Shown in pieces: positions 46,535-58,010 of a DNA stretch of 64,000 bases. Origin of the DNA: Luidia sarsii (taxonomy: Eukaryota > Echinodermata > Asteroidea > Paxillosida > Luidiidae). Numbering within the stretch: the stretch's first letter is position 1; every line of letters starts with the position of its first letter. The notes beneath the pieces are model-generated. The model was given only the letters and a program-made list of their open reading frames with translations, was not told the origin of the DNA and did not search any database. The translations under genes were made by a program, and so were the position numbers. The stretch covers positions 11,579,080-11,643,079 of the forward strand of contig OX465120.1 of assembly GCA_949987565.1 (NCBI GenBank), written 5' to 3'.

Positions 46535-47399
46535 GTTCTTGTCAAGAAATCAGGCCGGGCCAAGGTCTGGTAGTTTCACCACCTTCATCTTGCATTTGTT
46601 GGACCAAACTTTGCCTCCTGCAGAGGACAGGAAAATCAAACACATACATTGTTATAATGAAGGCAGAGGTAAAAGCAGAGAGAAAAAGACAGAGAAAGAG
46701 GCAGAGGTGGAGGCAGAGGTGGAGGCAGAGGCAGAGAGAGGCAGTGGCCGAGGCAGAAGTAGAGGCAGAGGCGGAGGCAGAGGCAGAGACATAGACACAC
46801 AACTTAGAAATGCATACCAAATATTATTGGTCAGCTCATTGTTGCTCAAGTTCTTGTCAGGAAATCAGGCCGGGCCAATGTCTGGTAGTTTCATCACCTT
46901 CATGTTGCATTTGTTCGACCAAACTTTGCCTCCTGTGGGCAGGAAAAACAAACACAATAAGCTCTTACGATGAAGGCAGAGGTAAAAGCAGAGAGGCAAA
47001 GACAAACACAGAGGCTGAGGCTGAAGCAGAGAGAGACAGAGGCAGTGGCATCCACAGTAGCAGAGACAGAAGCTGAGACAGAAGCAGAGACAGAGGCAGA
47101 GGCAGAGGTAGAGGCAAAGACAGGAAAAGACAGAGAAAAATATATAAAAAAGATAAAAAAAGAGACAAAAGAGACAGAGATAGAGGCAGGAAAATAGTGA
47201 AAAAAGAGATAGAGACAGATGCAGAAGTAGAGGCAGGGGCGTAGGCAGAGACAGAGATAGAGGTAGGAAAACAGAGAAAAAAGATATAGAGAAAAAAACC
47301 TAGAAATGCATACCGATAGAAATTAAGGGGTTGTTCATCGCGGTGGTACAGGTAAGGAGAAGGGTGATCAAAGTCACATTATGTATCGTTGCTGGTAGC

Positions 47400-47510
47400 G
47401 ATGTTTCGGTTGCTGGAACTGCTCACCTTCATCAGGCAATGGAAGAATGTATACTGTGGCGTCCGTTTATATCTGCTTCACTGGCTCCTGTACGGTGGTT
47501 TGCGGACGTC
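47400..47510 (-). ncRNA. Hammerhead-ribozyme-like motif, unit 2
   Basis: Minus strand: GACGT (47510-47506), C, GCAA (near 47503), a long loop holding GTCCG/CGGAC, TTGC, CTGATGA (47435-47429), a short hairpin GGT...ACC, then GAAACATC (47407-47400). Stem III has one mismatch relative to the copy at 35113 (ACATC for ACGTC). It lies directly 3' of the GIY-YIG frame. The extra A after CTGATGA is kept. Confidence 0.4.
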
Positions 47511-47590
47511 GTAGTGGTGACCATGAGGTTTGGTGAGCGGCTCTGGCATCCTCCAGCGGCCCCGTACGTGGTGGGGTGATGGTTGTGGTG

Positions 47591-48181
47591 TCAGATGGTG
47601 GAGAGCCAGAACCCGGGGATGTCAATACTGCTGTCCCGGTTGAGGTTGTTGTGGCGAAGGCGGATGTGGATGGCCTCCTTCATGCGCCTGGTGTACCAGT
47701 GTTGTTCACGGACGATACACCGCACATCGTCCCAATTAGGCCGGTGACCAGCTCCCCAAGCGTGCTCAGCTACTGCAGATCTGTCCACACGAGAGAGTCT
47801 CACGTCACGCTGATGCTCCTTGATCCTCTCACCGATGGGCCTGCCGGTTTCACCGATGTAGACCTGGTCGCACTCGCCACATGGAATCTTGTAGACGACA
47901 CCTCCAAGCCTTCCCAAGGGGACAGGGTCCTTTGGGTGGACGAGCTGGTTCCTCAAGGCGGTAGAAGAGCAAATCTTAGTATGGATGCCGTGTTCTTTGA
48001 GGATTCTCCTCAGCTGTCTTGAGACGCCGTCCATGAAGGGGAGTACAGTGAAGGACTTGTACTCAACCCGCTCTGTATTGGTGTCCACCTTTGGTCTTGA
48101 AGACAGCCGGATGAAGGGGCTTGGGTACTCGTTGGCTGTCAGGGCAGCGCGTACAACATTTATGAGCACATTGCTGTTCAA
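47591..48181 (-). mobile_element. Penelope-like element GIY-YIG domain, unit 2
   Basis: This is the most complete unit: 196 residues, uninterrupted, from MNSNVLINVVRAALTANEYP through GVVYKIPCGECDQVYIGETG to the conserved end RLRHNNLNRDSSIDIPGFW. It keeps both nuclease signatures, the following arginine (GRPIGERIKEH) and the AVAEHAW block. No reverse-transcriptase part lies upstream, only leader module and GGCAGA repeat. Confidence 0.78.
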
Positions 48182-49057
48182 GTTCTTGTCAAGAAATCAG
48201 GCCGGGCCAAGGTCTGGTAGTTTCACCAACTTCATCTTGCATTTGTTGGACCAAACTTTGCCTCCTGCAGAGGACAGGAAAATCAAACACATACATTGTT
48301 ATAATGAAGGCAGAGGTAAAAGCAGAGAGAAAAAGACAGAGAAAGAGGCAGAGGTGGAGGCAGAGGCGGAGGCAGAGGCAGAGACAGGCAGTGGCCGAGG
48401 CAGAAGTAGAGGCAGAGGCGGAGGCAGAGGCAGAGACAGAGACACACAACTTAGAAATGCATACCAAATATTATTGGTCAGCTCATTGTTGCTCAAGTTC
48501 TTGTCAGGAAATCAGGCCGGGCCAATGTCTGGTAGTTTCATCACCTTCATGTTGCATTTGTTCGACCAAACTTTGCCTCCTGTGGGCAGGAAAAACAAAC
48601 ACAATAAGCTCTTATGATGAAGGCAGAGGTAAAAGCAGAGAGGCAAAGACAAACACAGAGGCTGAAGCTGAAGCAGAGAGAGACAGAGGCAGTGGCATCC
48701 ACAGTAGCAGAGACAGAAGCTGAGACAGAAGCTGAGACAGAAGCAGAGACAGAGGCAGAGGCAGATGCAGAGGCAAAGACAGGAAAAGGCAGAGAAAAAT
48801 AGATAAAAAAGATAAAAAAGATAAAAAAGAGACAGAGATAGAGGCAGGAAAATAGTGAAAAAAGAGATAGAGACAGATGCAGAAGTAGAGGCAGGGGCGT
48901 AGGCAGAGACAGAGATAGAGGCAGGAAAACAGAGAAAAAAGATATAGAAAAAAACACCTAGAAATGCATACCGATAGAAATGAAGGGGTTGTTCATCGCG
49001 GTGGTACAGGTAAGGAGAAGGGTGATCAACGTCACATTATGTATCGTTGCTTGTAGC

Positions 49058-49168
49058 GATGTTTCGGTTGCTGGAACTGCTCACCTTCATCAGGCAATGG
49101 AAGAATGTATACTGTGGCGTCCGTTTATATCTGCTTCACTGGCTCCTGTACGGTGGTTTGCGGACGTC
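49058..49168 (-). ncRNA. Hammerhead-ribozyme-like motif, unit 3
   Basis: Same strands and spacing as unit 2: CTGATGA at 49093-49087, GAAAC at 49065-49061, GACGT at 49168-49164. Confidence 0.4.
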
Positions 49169-49248
49169 GTAGTGGTGACCATAAGGTTTGGTGAGCGGCT
49201 CTGGCATCCTCCAGCGGCCCCGTACGTGGTGGGGTGATGGTTGTGGTG

Positions 49249-49839
49249 TCGGATGGTGGAGAGCCAGAACCCGGGGATGTCAATACTGCTGTCCCGGTTG
49301 AGGTTGTTGTGGCGAAGGCGGATGTGGATGGCCTCCTTCATGCGCCTGGTGTACCAGTGTTGTTCACGGACGATACACCGCACATCGTCCCAATTAGGCC
49401 GGTGACCAGCTCCCCAAGCGTGCTCAGCTACTGCAGATCTGTCCACACGGGAGAGTCTCACGTCACGCTGATGCTCCTTGATCCTCTCACCGATGGGCCT
49501 GCCGGTTTCACCGATGTAGACCTGGTCGCACTCGCCACATGGAATCTTGTAGACGACACCTCCACATCTTCCCAAGGGGACAGGGTCCTATGGGTGGACG
49601 AGCTGGTTCCTCAAGGTGGTAGAAGAGCAAATCTTAGTATGGATGCCGTGTTCTTTGAGGATTCTCCTCAGCTGTCTGGAGACGCCGTCCATGAAGGGGA
49701 GTACAGTGAAGGACTTGTACTCAACCCGCTCTGTATTGGTGTCCACCTTTGGTCTTGAAGACAGCCGGATGAAGGGGCTTGGGTACTCGTTGGCTGTCAG
49801 GGCAGCGCGTACAACATTTATGAGCACATTGCTGTTCAA
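49249..49839 (-). mobile_element. Penelope-like element GIY-YIG domain, unit 3 (one stop)
   Basis: Nearly identical to unit 2, but CCTTTGGGTGG has become CCTATGGGTGG, creating a TAG just before the nuclease core (at about 49590, after NQLVHP). The nuclease half downstream (GGVVYKIPC onward) remains open. Confidence 0.75.
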
Positions 49840-50709
49840 GTTCTTGGCAAGAAATCAGGCCGGGCCAAAGTCTGGTAGTTTCACCAACTTCATCTTGCAT
49901 TTGTTGGACCAAACTTTGCCTTCTGCAGAGGACAGGAAAATCAAACACATACATTGTTATAATGAAGGCAGAGGTAAAAGCAGAGAGAAAAAGACAGAGA
50001 AAGAGGCAGAGGTGGAGGCAGAGGCGGAGGCGGAGGCGGAGGCAGAGGCAGAGAGAGGCAGTGGCCGAGGCAGAAGTAGAGGCAGAGGCGGAGGCAGAGA
50101 CAGAGACACACAACTTAGAAATGCATACCAAATATTATTGGTCAGCTCATTGTTGCTCAAGTTCTTGTCAGGAAATCAGGCCGGGCCAATGTCTGGTAGT
50201 TTCATCACCTTCATGTTGCATTTGTTCGACCAAACTTTGCCTCCTGTGGGCAGGAAAAACAAACACAATAAGCTCTTATGATGAAGGCAGAGGTAAAAGC
50301 AGAGAGGCAAAGACAAACACAGAGGCTGAGGCTGAAGCAGAGAGAGACAGAGGCAGTGGCATCCACAGTAGCAGAGACAGAACCTGAGACAGAAGCAGAG
50401 ACAGAGGCAGAGGCAGAGGCAGAGGCAAAGACAGGAAAAGGCAGAGAAAAATAGATAAAAAAGATAAAAAAGATAAAAAAGAGACAGAGATAGAGGCAGG
50501 AAAATAGTGAAAATAGAGATAGAGACAGATGCAGAAGTAGAGGCAGGGGCGTAGGCAGAGACAGAGATAGAGGCAGGAAAACAGAGAAAAAATATATAGA
50601 AAAAAACACCTAGAAATGCATACCGATAGAAATGAAGGGGTTGTTCATCGCGGTGGTACAGGTAAGGAGAAGGGTGATCAACGTCACATTATGTATCGTT
50701 GCTGGTAGC

Positions 50710-50820
50710 GATGTTTCGGTTGCTGGAACTGCTCACCTTCATCAGGCAATGGAAGAATGTATACTGTGGCGTCCGTTTATATCTGCTTCACTGGCTCCTG
50801 TACGGTGGTTTGCGGACGTC
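50710..50820 (-). ncRNA. Hammerhead-ribozyme-like motif, unit 4
   Basis: Same as units 2 and 3: CTGATGA at 50745-50739, GAAAC at 50717-50713, GACGT at 50820-50816. Units 1 (CTGATGA at 45773-45767; GACGT reduced to TACGT) and 5 (CTGATGA at 52100-52094; CTGAAAC for CCGAAAC, GACTT for GACGT) have damaged versions. Confidence 0.4.
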
Positions 50821-50900
50821 GTAGTGGTGACCATGAGGTTTGGTGAGCGGCTCTGGCATCCTCCAGCGGCCCCGTACGTGGTGAAGTGATGGTTGTGGTG

Positions 50901-51490
50901 TCGGATGGTGGAGAGCCAGAACCCGGGGATGTCAATACTGCTGTCCCGGTTGAGGTTGTTGTGGCGAAGGCGGATGTGGATGGCCTCCTTCATGCGCCTG
51001 GTGTACCAGTGTTGTTCACGGACGATACACCGCACATCGTCCCAATTAGGCCGGTGACCAGCTCCCCAAGCGTGCTCAGCTACTGCAGATCTGTCCACAC
51101 GGGAGAGTCTCACGTCACGCAGATGCTCCTTGATCCTCTCACCGATGGGTCTGCCGGTTTCACCGATGTAGACCTGGTTGCACTCGCCACATGGAATCTT
51201 GTAGACGACACCTCCACGTCTTCCCAAGGGGACAGGGTCCTTTGGGTGGACGAGCTGGTTCCTCAAGGTAGTAGAAGAGCGAAACTTAGTATGGATGCCG
51301 TGTTCTTCGAGGATTCTCCTCAGCTGTCTGGAGATGCCGTCTATGAAGGGGAGTACAGTGAAGGACTTGTACTCAACCCGCTCTGTATTGGTGTCCACCT
51401 TTGGTCTCGAAGAAAGCCGGATGAAGGGGGTGGGTACTCGTTGGCTGTCAGGGCAGCGCATACAACATTTATGAGCACATTGCTGTTCAA
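50901..51490 (-). mobile_element. Penelope-like element GIY-YIG domain, unit 4
   Basis: Open from about 51461 through the nuclease core. Past the usual DIPGFWLSTI end it continues into the hammerhead-side sequence, because the usual stop is changed. The start differs (RCPDSQRVPTPFIRLSS) because of a small frame change near 51430. Confidence 0.75.
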
Positions 51491-52255
51491 GTTCTTGTCA
51501 GGAAATCAGGCCGGGCCAATGTCTGGTAGTTTCACCACCTTCATCTTGCATTTGTTGGAACAAACTTCGCCTGCTGTGGAGGACAGGAAAATAAAACAAA
51601 ATACACTGTTAAAATGAAGGCAGAGGTAATAGCAGAGAGGAAAAGACAGAGAAAGAGGTGGAGGCGGAGGCAAAGGCAGAGTGTGAGGCTTAGGTACTAG
51701 CAGAGGCGGAGGCAGAGGCAGAAGTAGAGAGAGACAGAGTCAGAGGCAGAGGCAGTGGCAGAAGCAGAGAGAGGAAGAGGCAGAGCTAGAGGCAAAGGCA
51801 GGAAAAGGCAGAGAAAAACAAAGAGAAAAAAAGAGACATAAGAGACAAAAGAGACAGATATAAAGAGGGAGGAAAATAGAGAAAAAAAGAGATAGAGACA
51901 GATGCAGAGGTAGAGGCAGGGGCGTAGGCAGAGACAGAGATAGATGCAGGAAAATAGAGAAAAAAGAGAAAAGCATACCGATAGAAATGAAGGGGTTGTT
52001 CATCGCGGTGGTACAGGTAAGCAGAAGGGTGATCAAAGTCATGCGATGTATCGTTGCTGGTAGCGATGTTTCAGTTGCTGGAACTGCTCACCTTCATCAG
52101 GCAATGGAAGAATATGTGCTGCGTCGTCCGTTTATATCCGCTTCACCGGCTCCTGTACGGTGGTTTGCGGAAGTCGTAGTGGTGACCATGAGGTTTGGTG
52201 CGCAGCTCTGGCATCCTCCAGCGGCCCCCTACGTGGTGGGGTGATGGTTGTTGTC

Positions 52256-52835
52256 GGATGGTGGAGAGCCAGAACCCGGGGATGTCAACACTGCTGTCCC
52301 GGTTGAGGTTGTTGTGGTGAAGGCGGATGTGGATGGCCTCCTTCATGCGCCTGGTGTACCAGTGTTGTTCACGGACGATACACCGCACATCGTCCCAATT
52401 AGGCCAGTGTCCAGCTCCCTAAGCATGCTCAGCTACTGCAGATCTGTCTACACGGGAGAGTCTCACGTCACGCAGATGCTCCTTGATCCTCTCACCGATG
52501 GGCCTGCCGGTTTCACCGATGTAGACCTGGTTGCACTTGCCACATGGAATCTTGTAGACGACACCTCCACGTCTTCCCAAGGGGACAGGGTCCTTTAGGA
52601 GGACGAGCTGGTTCCTCAAGGTGGTAGAAGAGCGAAACTTAGTATGGATGCCGTGTTCTTCGAGGATTCTCCTCAGCTGTCTAGAGACGCCGTCCATGAA
52701 GGGGAGTACAGTGAAGGACTTGTACTCAACCCGCTCTGTATTGGTTTCTACCTTTGGTCTTGAAGAAAGCCGGATGAAGGGGGTGGGTACTCGTTCGCTG
52801 TCAGGACAGCACGTACAACATTTATGAGCACATTG
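52256..52835 (-). mobile_element. Penelope-like element GIY-YIG domain, unit 5 (decayed)
   Basis: The nuclease core (GVVYKIPCGKCNQVYIGETG) is present, but a TAG follows AVAEHA (near 52419), splitting the domain. The DIPGFW end continues at 52143-52388. It shares some substitutions with unit 4 (HLRDVRLS, CNQVYIG). Confidence 0.72.
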
Positions 52836-53498
52836 CTGTTCAAGTTCTTGTCAGGAAATCAGGCCGGGCCAATGTCTGGTAATTTCACCACCTTTATCTT
52901 GCATTTGTTGGACCAAACTTTGCCTCCTGCGGAAGACAGGAAAATCAAACACAATACACTGTTATAATGAAGGCAGAGGTAAAAGCAGAGAGGAAAAGAC
53001 AAAGGCGGAGGCGGAGGCAGAGGCAGAGGCAGAGGCAGAGGCCGTGGCAGAGATAGAGACATAAAACTTAGAAATGCATACCAAATTGGTCAGCTCATTG
53101 CTGCTCAAGTTCTTGTCAGGAAATCAGGCCGGGTCAATGTCTGGTAGTTTCATCACCATCATCTTGCATTTGTTAGACCAAGACTTGCCTCCTGTGGGCA
53201 GGAAAATCAAACTCAATACACTGTTATGATGAAAAAAAAAGAGGTGAAAGCAGAGAGAGAAAGACAGAGGCTGAGAGAGAGAGAGGCAAAGACAGACAGA
53301 GGCAGTGGCAGATATAGATACACACAGCTTAGAAATGCATACCAAATTTGTCAGCTCATTGTTGCTCAAGTTCTTGTCAGGAAATCAGGCTGGGCCAATG
53401 TCTGGTAGTTTTATCACATTCATCTTGCATTTGTTGGGCCAAACTTTGCCCCCTGCGGGCAGGAGAAACAATACACTGTTATGATGAAGGCAAAGGTA

Positions 53499-53641
53499 AA
53501 AGCAGAGAGGCAAAGGCAGAGACAGAGGCAGAGGCAAAGACAGGGGCAGAGGCAGAGGCAGAGGCAGGGGCAGAGAAAGGGGCAGGGGCAGGGGCAGAGG
53601 CAGGGGCAGAGGCAGAGGTAGGGGCAGGGGCAGGGGCAGAG

Positions 53642-53673
<32 letters not shown>

Positions 53674-53905
53674 AGAGACAGGGGCAGGGGTAGAGGCAGG
53701 GGCAGAGGCAGGGGCAGAGGCAGGGGCAGAGGCAGGGGAAGGGCAGAGGCAGAGGCAGAAGCAGAGGCAGGGGCAGGGGCAGAGACAGGGGCAGGGGTAG
53801 AGGCAGGGGCAGAGGCAGAGGCAGGGGCAGGGGCAGAGGCAGAGGCAGGGGCAGGGGCAGGGGCAGAGACAGGGGCAGGGGCAGGGGCAGAGGCAGGGGC
53901 ATCTG
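53499..53905. repeat. (GGCAGA/GGCAGG)n hexamer array
   Basis: A 400-bp run of hexamers GGCAGA and GGCAGG with few interruptions, ending at GGGGCATCTGAAACG. It closes the repeat block. Frames such as EAEAGA, SAPAPA and CPCPCL through it are artefacts. Confidence 0.9.
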
Positions 53906-56160
53906 AAACGATAGAGGACATACAAATCAGTGTATATCTTTGAACACAATGATGGAGAGTTGGAAAATGATTGAAATATCCAAATACAGTGTTTTCTCAG
54001 TCATTGGGAAAAACGAGGCTTTGAACTTGGAGCGGGAGTTATATCAGTCTAGCAGAGGGAATGGAGAAGGGACTATCTCAACTCAGGAGGAACATGATGC
54101 ACCAGATGCATGTAGGTTGGGAAATTGCAGCACTGCCAGAGAGGGTAGAGTTGGGTTGTTCACTCAGCTGTGCCACTGGTGAGTGCGCCATGAGAGAGCC
54201 AGCAGCCAGGCTAGTGCCAAAGGTACAGATCCCATAGGGGAGCTGAGTGAGGGAAATTAAGGATGGGAGAGGGTGAGCAGCCCATGGTATGCATGACCAC
54301 TTAGGACAAGATCTGGAAGACTGTCTGCCAGGTTATCACCCATGAAGACAGCTCGAGTCTTGGGAACTGCACTGTGTTGGTAAATCTGTATGAGCTCAAA
54401 GACAGCTCATGCAAACCACTGATCCATGCCGGATGGTGACATCTGCTTCCTGCCAATTGACAGTCTCAATCCTGAGTGGAAGTGAGCTCCACAATGGGAA
54501 GCAGATCTTACCCCAGAAAAGTGATAAGGATTAGAGAGGACAAATATAGGAAAGACTGGCAAGAACCTTTGGTTGACCCTGAAACAAAGATAAAATCCTC
54601 ATCACAGGACAACTGGCAAAGGTGGGGGTCACAAAGCCAGGCAGAAACCAAGGAAAGATTTTCCCCAGAAAGGAATTAAGTTGAAGAGAAGATGAAGAGG
54701 TAAACATAATTGAATGTAGGTCTGACTGAAGAAAAGTGATGAAAATGTAAGAGAAATATAGAGGGAAGACTAGCAAGAAACTTTGTAATCTCAAAGAAAG
54801 GGTTAAACCTTCTTACGTGACTAGTGGCAGTGGCGGGAGTCAAGTTGGAAAAATTCTTCCTTCATAGATATGCATGTAATGCGAGCTTGTCTTGAAGGGA
54901 ATGAACTAAGAAGGTTTTCCCTACTCAACATGTAAATTGCACACTGAGTGTGAGTCAGAGTAATGGAAACAGAGTTGAAGAGAACAAAATGAAGGAGATT
55001 TTAAATAGTTCTGTAGGCACATCTGATTCAAGATGAGAGATGAGGAACAGAGGAGGAATACATGGTAAAACCTGGCATGAACCATAAAGCTTGATCTTCA
55101 AACAAGGATAAGAAACATCTTCCCATGATCAGTGGCAAAGATGGGAGTCATGAGGTCAGGGGGGGGGACGACTTTCCTTCCCCTAAAGATGCCAGGCAAG
55201 ACAGACAAAAAGGTCTGCCTTGAGACAAGAATAAGGACAGGAATCAGAAACAGCAGCAGTAGTGTCGGCCTTTTGTGGGCAGTAAGAGAGCAAGAAGCTG
55301 AAGCAACAAGGTTGGCCCAGACTCTTTCCAGTTCCACTTGCTGTGATATTTTATTGGGTTTGTTTTTTTCTGGGAAGGTGACTTGTGTACTTTGAAGCAG
55401 ACAGCATATCCAGAATTGCTCTTGGGCAGGTGTGAGACATTAGAAGAGTTGAAGCCAAACAATTGGCAAGAATTGAACGGACAGACTTGGCTGCCAAGAG
55501 TGGGCGAACACAATGCCATCATTGCTTGAACTATCTCTTAAAGGAAAGATGAAAACAGCAGGCCTAGAAAAGACCCTACCCAGCCCCTTAGAGTGATTTG
55601 TGAGAGAGGTTTTGCTCTGACTTTCAGAGACCAAATACAGGCAGACTGCTTTAGACCTTTGCTTCATCTTTGGAAAGAGGGGAAGTTCTGACATCAGCCT
55701 ATGCCTCTTCATTGTGGTATTCATCCTCAAGAGCATCACTGTCACTGGTTTGCTCTAAAAGCAAAGTGATGATAATCAAGATGAACAATAAACCAAGTTA
55801 ATTGCTCCCCCAGACCCCCCCACCACCAAAAAAATCCCAGTTATTGCAAACATTGAAATATTGGATGGTAGCATTTTGTAAGGCAAAGGTTACTGCACAG
55901 AAATTTAAAGCAGCCCATTGCAACAGGAGTGTCAGTTCTGACAGACATGGAACTCTGTAATTAAGTACCTATTATTTTCAAAACTAAAGGATAAAAATTG
56001 AGGCATGAACTTTTGTAGTTACAACTGCTTCATTAGATGTACTTAAGCAGCTGTACCTAAAGAAAGCTCATATCTCATTTGTGATTTTTGTGTGCTACCA
56101 CCCAGTATGTTTATGCTTCTTGAAAATTAACATGGCTATATATCTCATTGCAAACACTGA
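53906..56160. other. Intergenic DNA, no gene recognised
   Basis: Purine-rich and A-rich sequence. Short frames (53940-54182, 54476-54679, 55098-55337, 55440-55745) lack family similarity and splice support. A dispersed repeat lies at 54060-54250. Confidence 0.45.
54060..54250 (+). repeat. Dispersed repeat, plus copy
   Basis: TGCATGTAGGTTGGG, GCCAGAGAGGGTAG, TCACTCAGCTGTG, GTGAGTGCGC, GCCAGCAGCCAGG and GTGCCAAAGGTACAGA correspond in order to the reverse complement of 62030-62230. A diverged interspersed element of unknown class. Confidence 0.6.
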
Positions 56161-56460
56161 ATAAACACTGCCTTCTGTAGTAGCAGTAGTAGTGGGTTTT
56201 ATGGCACTTCCAGCAGACTACATGCCCTTTGTGCCATCAACGGTAGAGTGGCATGACAATGGGGAATGCAGTGAGGGGTGGGGAGGGGTACCAGCGATCC
56301 TCAGACCATGCTGCGCCACTAGTGTCCCGAGAGGTTGAGCCGTGTACCTTGCAATTTAAGAGCCCGGGCTCCGCCGGCTGGTTTGCAGGCTCGCAACACC
56401 TCTCGGGTGATGGCGTGTGACGCAGTGATCCGCCAATCACCAGTAGTCCCTCCCCATAAA
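56161..56460. other. Unclassified moderately GC-rich segment
   Basis: Begins with a short (GTA)-type run (GTAGTAGCAGTAGTAG). It contains an imperfect inverted pair (TGTCCCGAGAGGTTG / CAACACCTCTCGGGTGA). Looks like an interspersed element but the class is unknown. Confidence 0.35.
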
Positions 56461-56973
56461 TATAATGGTCAAAACTAAAGCAGCAGCACTGAATAATCGG
56501 AGGAGCATATCATTGAAGTCTATAATTTGCAATTTTGTATGAATTTGATGATCTCGTAATGGTGTTCTTTGGATCCTTTTGAGTAGAAGGGTCAGTGGAA
56601 TTAGCTCATCTGAAAACATAGACCATTTCACTGATCATTTTTTTTTCATTCATATCATGGCAGCCAGGCCCTCCTTATCTAACAGTAACAGTGAGTATAC
56701 ATTTGTTTTACTTGGCAACAAACCCCAGTTTCTCTTCACTTTTCAATGGTATGTGACGGCACAGGTTCCACACATTCATGGTGGTGTGGAACAGTGTTGA
56801 GGGCTCAGTTTGCAATACAGCCTGACCAGTGATTACACCTTCAGAAAATTATGAAGTTGTTTTATTTGCACGCTGTTCAGAAAGTGTGTATGCTCCAAAT
56901 TCAAGCCTTTTGCATTGCACGATGATATTGTTTTCAGACTAGACAGGAGCCTTTGTAAGGTATACATGCAAGT

Positions 56974-58010
56974 ACTATGGGAAGGCCAGCCCTAGTCCCT
57001 TGACTGCATGGTCTCAGCTAACAAGCACTCATCTTCCTGCAATACAGGCAGACTAATGCTGATTTTGTTCCAAGGTAAATACTATGGGAAGGCCAGCCCT
57101 AGTCCCTTTACTGCATGGTCTCAGCTAACCAGCACTCATCTTCCTGCAATACAGGCAGACTAATGCTGATTTTGTTCCAAGGCAAATACTATGGGAAGGC
57201 CAGCCCTAGTCCCTTGACTGCATGGCCTCAGCTAACCAGCACTCATCTTCCTGCAATACAGGCAGACTAATGCTGATTTTGTTCCAAGGTAAATACTATG
57301 GGAAGGCCAGCCCTAGTCCCTTTAATGCATGGTCTCAGCTAACCAGCACTCATCTTCCTGCAATACAGGCAGACTAATGCTGATTTTGTTCAGAGGCACA
57401 TACTATGGGAAGGCCAGCCTTAGTTCCTTGACTGCATGGTCTCAGCTAACCAGCACTCATCTTCCTGCAATACAGGCAGACTAATGCTGATTTTGTTCAG
57501 AGGCACATACTATGGGAAGGCCAGCCCTAGTCCCTTGACTGCATGGCCTCAGCTAACCAGCACTCATCTTCCTGCAATACAGGCAGACTAATGCTGATTT
57601 TTTTCCAAGGCAAATACTATGGGAAGGCCAGCCCTAGTCCCTTGACTGCATGGCCTCAGCTAACCAGCACTCATCTTCCTGCAATACAGGCAGACTAATG
57701 CTGATTTTTTTCCAAGGCAAATACTATGGGAAGGCCAGCCCTAGTCCCTTGACTGCATGGTCTCAGCTAACCAGCACTCATCTTCCTGCAATACAGGCAG
57801 ACTAATGCTGATTTTGTTCTGAGGCATGTACTATGGGAAGGCCAGCCTTAGTCCCTTAACTGCATAACCTCAGCTAACCAGCACTCATCTTCCTGCAATA
57901 CAGGCAGACTAATGCTGATTTTGTTCTGAGGCATGTACTATGGGAAGGCCAGCCCTAGTCCCTTGACTGCATAACCTCAGCTAACTAGCACCAATCTTCC
58001 CGCAATATGG
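56974..58010. repeat. 107-bp minisatellite, ten copies in exact register
   Basis: ACTATGGGAAGGCC recurs at 56974, 57081, 57188, 57295, 57402, 57509, 57616, 57723, 57830 and 57937, each exactly 107 bp apart. Units differ by substitutions only (CTTGACTG or CTTTACTG, TGGTCTC or TGGCCTC, CCAAGGTAA or CAGAGGCAC). The last unit is decayed. Confidence 0.93.

Larger units (their letters stand above)
45656..53400. repeat. Tandem array of about 1.65-kb composite units
   Basis: The landmark AAGGGGTTGTTCATCGCGG occurs at about 45662, 47324, 48983, 50635 and 51989, giving spacings near 1660, 1660, 1650 and 1355 bp. Each unit holds, in plus-strand order, a hammerhead-like region, the minus-strand GIY-YIG frame, one or two leader modules (CAAGTTCTTGTCAGGAAATC) and GGCAGA runs. 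Units 2-4 are very similar; units 1 and 5 differ more. Confidence 0.85.

Noticed and set aside
53385..53921. Alanine/proline-rich or leucine/cysteine-rich proteins from overlapping frames
   Set aside because: These are six-frame readings of a GGCAGA/GGCAGG hexamer array.
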